DNA of 64,000 bases from Conyzicola lurida (lineage in GTDB: Bacteria > Actinomycetota > Actinomycetes > Actinomycetales > Microbacteriaceae), in NCBI RefSeq assembly GCF_014204935.1, contig NZ_JACHMJ010000001.1:1922001-1986000 (forward strand). Reading direction: 5' to 3'. The position numbers and the translations under genes are program-made. The notes beneath the pieces were generated by a model. The model saw nothing but the letters and a program-made list of their open reading frames with translations. It did no database searches and had not been told where the DNA came from. The stretch's first letter is position 1; every line of letters begins with the position of its first letter. This document shows positions 53,532-61,019 of this stretch, in pieces.

Positions 53532-54152
53532 CTAGTTCTTGGCCGCGATGTCGGGGTCGTCGGACACGGTCTCGTCGGTTCCACCACCGCCGACGACGGT
53601 GGAGGCGAATTCGCGGATGTGGTCGACGAAGCCGTACTCGAGGGCACCCTTCGCGTCGAACCAGTTGTCGCGGTCGTTGTCGATGAGGACCTGCTCGACC
53701 GACTTGCCGGTCTGCTCGGCCGTGAGCTCTGCCATGCGCTTCTTCATGTCGAGGATGACGAAGGCCTGCGTCTGGATGTCGGCGGAGGTTCCACCGAATC
53801 CGCCGGACGGCTGGTGGAGGAGCACGCGGGCGTTCGGCGTGATGTAGCGCTTGCCCTTCGTGCCCGAAGAGAGCAGGAACTGGCCCATGGAGGCGGCCAT
53901 TCCGATGCCGACCGTGACGATGTCGTTCGGTACGAACTTCATCGTGTCGTAGATCGCCATTCCGGCGGTGATGGAGCCACCGGGCGAGTTGATGTAGAGG
54001 TAGATGTCGCGCTTGGAGTCTTCTGCTGCAAGCAGGAGGATCTTCGCGCAAATCTCGTTGGCGTTGTCATCGCGCACCTCTGAGCCAAGCCAGATGATGC
54101 GGTCCGAGAGGAGTTGGTCGAAAACACTGCTGACCAATGCCGGTTGGGCCAT
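53532..54152 (-). CDS. clpP1: ATP-dependent Clp protease proteolytic subunit ClpP1
   Basis: A 206-residue serine protease subunit with Ser88 in GMAASMGQF and His113 in LLHQPSGG. The Gly/Thr/Asp-rich C-terminal tail ([14 protein letters not shown]) is normal for actinobacterial ClpP1. GGAG precedes the ATG. The promoter region carries a candidate ClgR box. Confidence 0.97.
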   Translation of the reverse strand: MAQPALVSSVFDQLLSDRIIWLGSEVRDDNANEICAKILLLAAEDSKRDIYLYINSPGGSITAGMAIYDTMKFVPNDIVTVGIGMAASMGQFLLSSGTKGKRYITPNARVLLHQPSGGFGGTSADIQTQAFVILDMKKRMAELTAEQTGKSVEQVLIDNDRDNWFDAKGALEYGFVDHIREFASTVVGGGGTDETVSDDPDIAAKN

Positions 54153-54186
54153 TGTTGCGCTCCGTTTCAGTTGTAACTTGGGTTCG

Positions 54187-54233
54187 AATCTACTGGAGGT
54201 AACGCGTACAAACCGACGTGTTCGCCTACGGCA
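54187..54233 (-). promoter_or_regulatory. clpP1P2 promoter with ClgR-like activator box
   Basis: Minus strand: -10 TAGATT (54192-54187), -35 region at 54215-54210 (CGGTTT, poor). CGCCTACGGCA at 54223-54233 (plus reading), with flanks TGTT and GATT, agrees with the actinobacterial ClgR consensus CGCYNANRGCG as I remember it except for the last base. Its position just upstream of a weak -35 suits an activator. Confidence 0.5.
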
Positions 54234-54273
54234 GATTGGCGCGAGTCCTGCGGGGGCGAATTAAGCTGGCCGG

Positions 54274-54771
54274 ATGACGCATTCCTGGGATTCCCGCGTC
54301 GCCGAGGTCTGGGCGAGCGCCGACGAGCTCAGCGACGACGCCGTGCTCGCGAGCATCGACTCCCTCGTCGCCGAGGTCGACGAGACAGAGGGGCCGGATG
54401 CCGCGGCCGCAGCCTTCGAGGCGGCGAGCGTGCGCGACTACCTCGGCCACGAGGCGCAGGCCGAACCGCTCTACCGCGACGCCATCGCGCTCGGCCTCGA
54501 CGCCGCACGCCGCCCCCAGGCGCAGCTACAGCTCGCGAGCACGCTGCGCAACCTCGGCCGCCCCGTCGAGGCCGTCGAGCTGCTCGAGGAGCACCTCGCC
54601 GAACATCCCGCCGACGAGTGGACTGCGGCCGGCGCGGCCTTCCTCGCGCTCGCACTCGTCGATGCCGGTCGCGAGCGGGACGCGGCATCCGTCGCCCTCG
54701 CCGCTCTGTCGGAGAGCCTGCCGGCCTACGGCAACGCGGTACGCCGCTACGCGCTGGAGCTGCGCCGCTAG
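54274..54771 (+). CDS. tetratricopeptide repeat protein
   Basis: A 165-residue all-helical protein with about three TPR-like units (AEPLYRDAIALGLDAARRPQ, AQLQLASTLRNLGRPVEAVE, LLEEHLAEHPADEWTAAGAA). It should act as a protein-binding scaffold; partner unknown. TAAGCT lies 6 bases before the ATG, suggesting a leaderless mRNA. It is divergent from clpP1 and converges on tig. Confidence 0.88.
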   Translation: MTHSWDSRVAEVWASADELSDDAVLASIDSLVAEVDETEGPDAAAAAFEAASVRDYLGHEAQAEPLYRDAIALGLDAARRPQAQLQLASTLRNLGRPVEAVELLEEHLAEHPADEWTAAGAAFLALALVDAGRERDAASVALAALSESLPAYGNAVRRYALELRR

Positions 54772-54785
54772 AGCCTGCGTTAACG

Positions 54786-54821
54786 ACGACGGGCCCGGCA
54801 CTCGCGTGCCGGGCCCGTCGT
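54786..54821. terminator. bidirectional terminator between TPR gene and tig
   Basis: Perfect 16-bp GC-rich stem (54786-54801 and 54806-54821), loop TCGC, between convergent genes. No T run. Confidence 0.85.
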
Positions 54822-54830
54822 GTCGAGCGA

Positions 54831-56255
54831 CTACTTGTGGTCGTGACCGTAGTGCTCGTGGTTGGCCTTGCGGCCGTGGCTGTCGCGCGCGGCGCCACCG
54901 GAGTTGGCCTGCGTGAGCATCGATGCCGCGTCGGAGGTGTCGAAGCCGTCCTCGTCGGTCGATTCCTCGCCCGAGTCGGCGAAGCCAGCGGTGAATTCGG
55001 AGACGTCGACGGTCGCACCCTTGGTGTCGACGACCTTCGCCTTGCCGAGGATGACCGCGAGGGCCTTCGAGCGGGCGACCTCGCCGATCATGCCGGGGAT
55101 CTGGCCGTTCTTGTCGAGGACCTGGATGAACTCGCCGGGCTCCATGCCGTACTGGGCGGCACCCTGGATGAGGTACTGGGTGAGCTCGTCCTGGCTGACC
55201 TTGATCTCTTCCTTCTCCGCGATGGAGTCGAGCAGGATCTGGGTGCGGAAGGTCTTCTCGCTGGACTCGGCGACCTCGGCGCGGTGAACGTCGTCTTCGA
55301 GGCGGTTCTCGTTCTCGAGGTGGCGGTGCACCTCGTCCTCGACGAGCTTGGCGGGGACGGGGATCTCGACGGTCTTGAGCAGCTCGTCGACGATCTGGTC
55401 GCGCGCCTCGGCGCCCTGGCCGAAGACCTTGGACTTCGCGACCTGCGCCTTGATGTCTGCCTTGAGTTCCTTGATGGTGTCGAACTGGCTCGCGACCTGC
55501 GCGAAGTCGTCGTCGGCCTCGGGAAGCTCGCGCTCCTTGACGGCGAGCAGCGACACGACGATCTGGGCCTTCTCGCCGGCGTTGTCGCCACCGAGCAGTT
55601 CGGACTCGAACGTGGTGGTCTCGCCCGCGCTGAGCGAGTCGAGGGCCTCGTCGATGCCGTCGATCAGGTCGCCGGAACCGACCTCGTAGGAGATCGCGTT
55701 GGCGGTGTCCACCTCGTTGCCGCCGATGGTGGCGACGAGGTCGATCTGGGCGAAGTCGCCCTTCTTGGCGGGGCGGTCGACGGTGACGAGCGTGCCGAAG
55801 CGGCTGCGCAGGTTGTCGAGCTCGTCCTTGACGTCGTCGGCGGAGACCTTGGCCTCGGCGACGGTCAGGGTGATTCCCTCGTAGTCGGGGAGGTCGAACT
55901 CGGGGCGCACGTCGACCTCGATGGCGAGGACGAGGTCTCCGCTGAAGTCCTTCTCGCTGGGCCACTCGGAGATGTCCGCCTCGGGGCGGCCGAGGGTGCG
56001 GATCTTCTCGTCGCTCACGGCCTGCTTGTAGAACTTGTCGAGGCCGTCGTTGACCGCGTGGTTGAGGACCTCGCCCTTGCCGACGCGCTGGTCGATCAGC
56101 GCGGGCGGGACCTTGCCCTTGCGGAAGCCGGGAATGTTCACCTGCGTCGCGATGTGCTCGTACGCATGGTCAATGCTGGGGCGCAGCTCTTCGGGCGTGA
56201 CGGAAATGCTGAGCTTCACGCGGGTGGGGCTGAGCTTTTCGACCGTGGTCTTCAC
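54831..56255 (-). CDS. tig: trigger factor (ribosome-associated chaperone and peptidyl-prolyl isomerase)
   Basis: A 474-residue protein: ribosome-binding tail with GFRKGKVP at 43-50, a PPIase domain ([20 protein letters not shown]), and a helical C-terminal cradle. It helps nascent proteins fold. The last residues are unusual: Gly/Ser/Asn-rich then [12 protein letters not shown], four His in twelve residues, a possible metal-binding tail. GTG start. Confidence 0.96.
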   Translation of the reverse strand: MKTTVEKLSPTRVKLSISVTPEELRPSIDHAYEHIATQVNIPGFRKGKVPPALIDQRVGKGEVLNHAVNDGLDKFYKQAVSDEKIRTLGRPEADISEWPSEKDFSGDLVLAIEVDVRPEFDLPDYEGITLTVAEAKVSADDVKDELDNLRSRFGTLVTVDRPAKKGDFAQIDLVATIGGNEVDTANAISYEVGSGDLIDGIDEALDSLSAGETTTFESELLGGDNAGEKAQIVVSLLAVKERELPEADDDFAQVASQFDTIKELKADIKAQVAKSKVFGQGAEARDQIVDELLKTVEIPVPAKLVEDEVHRHLENENRLEDDVHRAEVAESSEKTFRTQILLDSIAEKEEIKVSQDELTQYLIQGAAQYGMEPGEFIQVLDKNGQIPGMIGEVARSKALAVILGKAKVVDTKGATVDVSEFTAGFADSGEESTDEDGFDTSDAASMLTQANSGGAARDSHGRKANHEHYGHDHK

Positions 56256-56309
56256 GATGGGTATCTCCTGATGTTCGTTACTTGACAGTCTGTGTCAGTT
56301 CTGACTGTG

Positions 56310-56383
56310 TCGGGGCGACAGGATTCGAACCTGCGACCTCTCGGTCCCAAACCGAGCGCTCTACCAAGCTGAGCTACGCCCCG
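56310..56383 (-). tRNA. tRNA-Pro (anticodon TGG)
   Basis: A 74-base cloverleaf on the minus strand. Acceptor CGGGGCG pairs with CGCCCCG, discriminator A. D arm GTAGCTCAGCTTGGTAGAGC, anticodon loop TTTGGGA between CTCGG and CCGAG (anticodon TGG), T arm with GGTTCGAATCC. The 3' CCA is not encoded (ACA follows). Confidence 0.97.
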
Positions 56384-56514
56384 GGATTACCAATACTGAA
56401 CTGCGGCCTGTTTTCGGGTGCGCGCACGCAGCCCGATTTGGCCTCGGCAAGTCTAGCGGAGTTCCGCTGGCAGGAATTTGTGGTTACGCCGCCAGCGGAC
56501 CGCCCCTCTGCCGC

Positions 56515-58398
56515 CTAGTCCTCGGCGAGGACGATGATCTTGTCGCCCGGGGCGAACGCGCGCTTCTCCGCCTTCTTCGGGTTCACGACGACGCCGTAGT
56601 CGCTCGCGCTGATGCGCGAGAGCGCCGCGATCCGGAAGCCGATCGCGGTCTCGCCGCGACGACGGGCCGCCTCGAGCACCGTGTAGAAGTCGACGGTCGA
56701 TCCCTCGCGGATGTACAGCTCGACGGGCCGCAGGTAGATCTCGCTGCCGGCGCTCGAGAACAGCGTGCCGAACACGTCGGTGAGCTGCTTGTTCTCGGAG
56801 ACCTGCGAGAGCATCAGGCTGATCAGCTTGTCGCTGACGATGAAGTCGTCGGCCTTGGTGACCTCGGCGAGTTCACGGTTGCGGTCGTCGAGCATCTCGC
56901 TGACGATGTTGAACTCGACGCCCGTCTTGGCCTCGATGTCCCGCAGTTGGAGCAGCGTAATGAGCGTCTTCGTGTCGGCCTGCTGGATGTCGAGCTCCTC
57001 CTTATAGGCGAGCACGATGATGTGGTCGAAGGTCTCGACCTTGAGCGCGTCGAGCACGGCGCGGCTGGTGGTGTCGCCGTGGATGTACGTGATCGGCATG
57101 CCCGGGTAGTCGGCGAAGACGGGCTTCTCGACGTCGGCGAGCACGCTCACGGTGGAGCCGGGCGCGACGTATTCGCTGAGCTCGCGCAGCATCGAGTGGA
57201 GCCCGGCGTTGTAGCCGAGCACCAGGGTCTGCTCCGGCGCGTGCTTCACGGTTCCGTGGTCACTGATCGCCGCGGCATCCGGAGCACCCGGCGTCGCCAG
57301 CGTGATGGTGCTGTCGTCCTCGGCGATGACGATGAGCTCGTCGCCCGCCTCGACCAGGAGGGTCGGGTCGGGGTTGAGGTGCACCGCGCCGCCCTTGACG
57401 AGCCCGAAGACGGAGACGTCGGTGAAGGCGAGCTGTGCGTCGAAGTAGGTCTTGCCGATCAGGCTGGGCTGCGTGGTGAAGTACACCTCGTCGCCGGAGA
57501 AGTCGAGCAGCTCGGTATAGACGACGCTGAGGCCGCTCTGCCGGCAGCTCTGCACCGTGATACGGCTGATCAGGTCGCTCGCGAGCACCCAGTGGGCTTC
57601 GTCGCGGCCGACGAGACGCGCCGCCTCCATGTTCGTGGGCTCCTGCACCTCGCCGACGATGTGGTAGTCGTCGCTCTTGCGCTGCGGGTTGTTGGTGAGC
57701 GCCAGAGCAGTCTTGATGACGATCGAGTCGGGGTCGGATCCGCCCTCGGGCGCGAGGATGATGATGCTGCGCGCGGTGTGCGGGTTGCTGATCTCGAGGT
57801 CGCGCAGGTTCATCGGGTCGCCGCTGCGCACGATGATCTTGGTCTTGCCGGTGTCGGGCAGTTCGGCGTGGATCGCCTCTTCCATCTCCACCTTGTCGCC
57901 GTCGGCGAGGATGACGATGCTCGACTTCTTGCGGGACTCGTTGGCGATCACCAGTTCGCTGATGATCGGGAAGACCTTGGCGCTCCAGCCGAGGATCAGC
58001 GTGTGGTCGCTCTCGATGACGCGCGACCGGCCCTTGCGGAGGTCCTCGATCTTCGTGTTGAAGGCCGTGGAGACGATACCGATGAGGGTGGCGACGGTCA
58101 GGATGCCGAAGAGGGTGACGAGCAGCATGGGTACGCGGAACCAGAAGCCCGAGTCGCCGGCGACGGTGCCGGCGTCCATGGCGCGCATGAGGTTGCCCCA
58201 GAGCAGTTCGCCGAAGTCGTCGATCTGTCCGTCGTGCTTCTCGGGCGAGATGACCTGGAAGAGCTGGACGATGAGCGCCACCGCGACGATGAAGATCAGT
58301 GTCGCGATCGCGAGGAGGCCGACCAGCGCGCCCGGGCCCTTCGACATCACGCCGTCGAACCAGTAACGCAACTTCTCGCCGAAGCTGGTCTTGTTCAT
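56515..58398 (-). CDS. CASTOR/POLLUX-related ion channel with RCK-like NAD-binding domains
   Basis: A 627-residue membrane protein: N-terminal helix (GALVGLLAIATLIFIVAVAL), a pore-like segment with LLWGNLMRAMDAGTVAGDSG, another helix (VPMLLVTLFGILTVATLIGI), then two or more Rossmann/RCK modules (HTLILGWSAKVFPIISELVI; QTLVLGYNAGLHSMLRELSE). This is the CASTOR/POLLUX family of potassium- or calcium-permeable channels known from plants and found in actinobacteria. GGGGGAAA precedes the ATG. It stands alone between two tRNA genes. Confidence 0.9.
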   Translation of the reverse strand: MNKTSFGEKLRYWFDGVMSKGPGALVGLLAIATLIFIVAVALIVQLFQVISPEKHDGQIDDFGELLWGNLMRAMDAGTVAGDSGFWFRVPMLLVTLFGILTVATLIGIVSTAFNTKIEDLRKGRSRVIESDHTLILGWSAKVFPIISELVIANESRKKSSIVILADGDKVEMEEAIHAELPDTGKTKIIVRSGDPMNLRDLEISNPHTARSIIILAPEGGSDPDSIVIKTALALTNNPQRKSDDYHIVGEVQEPTNMEAARLVGRDEAHWVLASDLISRITVQSCRQSGLSVVYTELLDFSGDEVYFTTQPSLIGKTYFDAQLAFTDVSVFGLVKGGAVHLNPDPTLLVEAGDELIVIAEDDSTITLATPGAPDAAAISDHGTVKHAPEQTLVLGYNAGLHSMLRELSEYVAPGSTVSVLADVEKPVFADYPGMPITYIHGDTTSRAVLDALKVETFDHIIVLAYKEELDIQQADTKTLITLLQLRDIEAKTGVEFNIVSEMLDDRNRELAEVTKADDFIVSDKLISLMLSQVSENKQLTDVFGTLFSSAGSEIYLRPVELYIREGSTVDFYTVLEAARRRGETAIGFRIAALSRISASDYGVVVNPKKAEKRAFAPGDKIIVLAED

Positions 58399-58557
58399 GT
58401 TTCCCCCACACGCTCAGAAGTGTCGCGTAAGCCTAACGGTGATAGCCGGTTCGGAGTTACGCCCCAGTTCGGGTACAGTGTTCTTCGGCAGTCACGCGAA
58501 ATCTTCGGATTCGCGGCGTGGGTGTTCCCGAAAAACCGGCGGAAACCCGCCGGATTC

Positions 58558-58631
58558 GGGGCTGTAGCTTAGTGGTAAAGCCTCTGTCTTCCAAACAGAT
58601 GATGCGAGTTCGATTCTCGTCAGCCCCTCCA
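58558..58631 (+). tRNA. tRNA-Gly (anticodon TCC)
   Basis: Acceptor GGGGCTG (58558-58564) pairs with CAGCCCC (58621-58627), discriminator T, and CCA is encoded (58629-58631). D arm TAGCTTAGTGGTAAAGC, anticodon loop CTTCCAA between CTGT and ACAG (anticodon TCC), T arm with AGTTCGATTCT. Confidence 0.97.
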
Positions 58632-58644
58632 TCTCCCCCTCGGC

Positions 58645-59238
58645 CTACGGGCCGGTGAGCGTCGCCTGCAGGATCGCGCCGTACCTCTCGACGAGTTCGT
58701 CGTGCGGCAGGTCCAAGAGCACCGGGTCTTCCCGGATGCTCAGCGCCGAGAGCAGCCCCTCGACCTGGGCCGCGAACAGGTGCGCCCGCAGCTGCGCGTC
58801 GGGGCCTTCCAGCCTGGCGGCCACCCCCTCGGCGAAAACCGACGTCACCGACGCCTTGAACACGCGCCCGACGTCGGGGCGGTCGGATGCCCGCACCAGC
58901 GCGGACCACAGGCCGAATCCCGCCTCCCGATGGCTCGCGATCAGATCGACCACGCCGCGGCCGAGGTCTTCGACCGGGCCCTGCAGCGCTTCGCGCCACG
59001 ACGCAGGCAGCGACATGGTCTGCACGAAAAGCGCCTCTTTCGACCCGAAGTGGCGGATGACGATGGAGGGGTCGGTGCCCGCGGCCTTCGCGATGTCGCG
59101 CACGCCCGTGGCGACGTAGCCGCGTTCGGAAAACAGAGCGACGGCCGCGTCGCGGATGGCGGCGCGCACGTGGGCCGAGCGGTCGCCCGGGGCGATCGGG
59201 ACGCTCGCTTCGTCCCGGATGCTGTTCTCGTCCGTCAT
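58645..59238 (-). CDS. TetR-family transcriptional regulator
   Basis: A 197-residue regulator starting MTDENSIRDEASVPIAPGDR. The helix-turn-helix is ATGVRDIAKAAGTDPSIVIRHFGSKEALF, the C-terminal domain binds an unknown ligand. GAGGGG precedes the ATG at 59238; the in-frame ATG at 59277 has no such site. It is divergent from a small membrane protein and shares with it a symmetric promoter/operator at 59282-59315. Confidence 0.9.
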   Translation of the reverse strand: MTDENSIRDEASVPIAPGDRSAHVRAAIRDAAVALFSERGYVATGVRDIAKAAGTDPSIVIRHFGSKEALFVQTMSLPASWREALQGPVEDLGRGVVDLIASHREAGFGLWSALVRASDRPDVGRVFKASVTSVFAEGVAARLEGPDAQLRAHLFAAQVEGLLSALSIREDPVLLDLPHDELVERYGAILQATLTGP

Positions 59239-59281
59239 CCGTCGCCCCTCGTTCTTCTCGTCGCCGCCGTCTGCCAACGGT

Positions 59282-59315
59282 GTTGACAGTATGCGCGACC
59301 GGGCGTACTGTCAAC
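59282..59315. promoter_or_regulatory. symmetric face-to-face promoter with TetR operator
   Basis: Perfect 10-bp arms GTTGACAGTA (59282-59291) and TACTGTCAAC (59306-59315). Each arm contains TTGACA on one strand and TACTGT on the other, so TTGACA-N17-TACTGT reads exactly the same on both strands over the same bases. A third TTGACA is at 59320-59325. The regulator probably binds the arms and shuts both promoters. Confidence 0.75.
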
Positions 59316-59382
59316 GACGTTGACAGAGTCGCCGACACCCGAAATCACCCCACTACCGACTCCGAGACGAAGGGCTGCCCTC

Positions 59383-59826
59383 GTGACCGATACCTACTCC
59401 CCCACCACCAGCGCGATCGGGCAGGCGGCGTTCACGCCCCAGCGGCAGACCGCCGCGGCCCCGGGCGCGGCCGACCGGCCCGCCGTGCACGAGCTCATGT
59501 CGCCCGAGGTCAACGTGCAGCGCATCATGTGGACCGGCACGATCTGGTTCGCCGCCGCCGTCGGCGCCGTCGCCGTCACTCTCGGCTTTCTGCTCAGTTC
59601 GGGATGGCGCCCGGCGATGCTCTCGACCGGGGACGAGATCGTCTTCTGGATCGGCGCGACCGTCGTCGCGCTCAGCATCGGACTGATCGGCTGGTCGGGC
59701 TGCCCGATCCTCGAGGTCGACGTACCCACGGCCGACAAGAACAAGAGCCGCACGATGCAGTTCGGCACGGCCATGTTCATCGGCGGCGGGGCGATCACGC
59801 TCTTCGCGATCCTGCTCGGCCCGTAG
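59383..59826 (+). CDS. small membrane protein controlled by the divergent TetR regulator
   Basis: A 147-residue protein starting VTDTYSPTTSAIGQAAFTPQ, with three membrane helices (IMWTGTIWFAAAVGAVAVTL; IVFWIGATVVALSIGLIGW; MQFGTAMFIGGGAITLFAIL). The disordered N-terminus faces the cytoplasm. The GTG at 59383 has CGAAGGG upstream; an in-frame TTG at 59320 belongs to a -35-like box. Family not recognised. Regulation by the TetR protein suggests response to a small molecule. Confidence 0.7.
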   Translation: MTDTYSPTTSAIGQAAFTPQRQTAAAPGAADRPAVHELMSPEVNVQRIMWTGTIWFAAAVGAVAVTLGFLLSSGWRPAMLSTGDEIVFWIGATVVALSIGLIGWSGCPILEVDVPTADKNKSRTMQFGTAMFIGGGAITLFAILLGP

Positions 59827-59831
59827 GGCAC

Positions 59832-60509
59832 TTACGCCGGAAGCTCGAACCTGCGGTCCCACACCGTGCGGCCGCCGACCTCGACGATGCCGTCCGTGCC
59901 GCGGCGCGTGAGGAGCAGCGAACCCGCGCCCTGGTGGATCTCGAGGTCGCGGTCCAGTCGGGTCGTCACCGCGACCGCCGCCGCACCCGTCGCCTCGTCC
60001 TCGGGGATGTTGTGCTCGGGTCCGAACATGCGCGAGCGCAATACCCCCGCGGGCTCGTCGATCCACGCGTGCGCGTAGTTCATGCCGGTCTCGTAGTGGG
60101 CGGCGTCGAGGGCGTCGACCTCGGCGGGTGCGTCGTACGCGACGAACGCGAACTCGGGCGCCCACTCCGCCCGGCCGGCGATCCACGTCGTGTCGCCGTC
60201 GCTGCGCACCGCCACGTCGCCCGCCTTCTCGACGAGCACCTCCACCACGCGCCCGGTCTGCGCGAACCACCACGCCGCGCCCACGCTCGGGTGACCGGCG
60301 AAGGGCAGCTCGTCGGCGGGGGTGAAGATCCGGATCGACGCGCGGCCGTCGGCAACGCCATCCACGAACACTGTCTCGCTGAAACCGAGGGCGATGGCGA
60401 TGCTCTGCTCGCTCCCCCGCGTCTCGTCCGTCGACTCGACGATTCCGAGTTCGTTGCCGAAGTCGCCGTTCTCGTCGGTGAACACGCGCAGCACGTCGAT
60501 GGTTGTCAT
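59832..60509 (-). CDS. PhzF family isomerase-like protein
   Basis: A 225-residue protein of the diaminopimelate-epimerase-like fold: VLRVFTDENGDFGNELGIVE at the start, ADELPFAGHPSVGAAWWFAQ and DEATGAAAVAVTTRLDRD later. PhzF-like proteins isomerise various substrates; only few make phenazines. At 225 residues it is shorter than the usual ~280. Function unknown here. Confidence 0.9.
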   Translation of the reverse strand: MTTIDVLRVFTDENGDFGNELGIVESTDETRGSEQSIAIALGFSETVFVDGVADGRASIRIFTPADELPFAGHPSVGAAWWFAQTGRVVEVLVEKAGDVAVRSDGDTTWIAGRAEWAPEFAFVAYDAPAEVDALDAAHYETGMNYAHAWIDEPAGVLRSRMFGPEHNIPEDEATGAAAVAVTTRLDRDLEIHQGAGSLLLTRRGTDGIVEVGGRTVWDRRFELPA

Positions 60510-60587
60510 GGGATGACTCTGGCAGGCGGGCGGTCCCCGTGTCGCCTGCCAATTCGTCGCGGGTGGCCTGTCGGGAGTTCGAAAAGC

Positions 60588-60851
60588 TCAACCCGCGGGC
60601 GGAATGGGCCCGTCGTGGTCGTGCATCTCGCGCAGGGTGCGGTACCTGCGCCGGTTCATGAACATCAGGTAGAGGTTGAGCGGGATCACGAGCACAAACC
60701 AGACCGAGACGATCCAGGTGGGGATCTGCTCGAGTCCGGAGAGGGCGATAAACCCGAAGGCGAGGGTGACGACCGTCAGCAGCGCCGAGTTCGTGGCGGC
60801 CCGGTGAGCGTCGCTGAGCGCCTCGGGGAGGTCCTCCGGCTCTTCGGTCAC
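60588..60851 (-). CDS. small two-helix membrane protein
   Basis: An 87-residue protein from GTG 60851 (VTEEPEDLPEALSDAHRAAT), with two helices (NSALLTVVTLAFGFIALSGL; IVSVWFVLVIPLNLYLMFMN) and a basic then acidic tail (REMHDHDGPIPPAG). The open frame extends to 60944 but the added residues are not membrane-like and overlap the upstream region. Family not recognised. Confidence 0.6.
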   Translation of the reverse strand: MTEEPEDLPEALSDAHRAATNSALLTVVTLAFGFIALSGLEQIPTWIVSVWFVLVIPLNLYLMFMNRRRYRTLREMHDHDGPIPPAG

Positions 60852-61019
60852 CCGTCCATGGTCGCAGCACCCGCTGGCGACGGAAACCCCTTCCGTTACC
60901 GGCAATCTCCTCCCCACCCGCGACAGTCGACATATTCTCCACAATTGTGCGTGGTGCGGATCGTTCGCGTTCGTCCGCCACTACCCTGAGTCTCAGCCGA
61001 CACAGGGAGCACCGCGCCG

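Noticed and set aside
60521-60550. Hairpin with 8-bp arms GGCAGGCG/CGCCTGCC upstream of phzF
   Set aside because: Short arms, long loop and no T run; not convincing as a terminator or operator.
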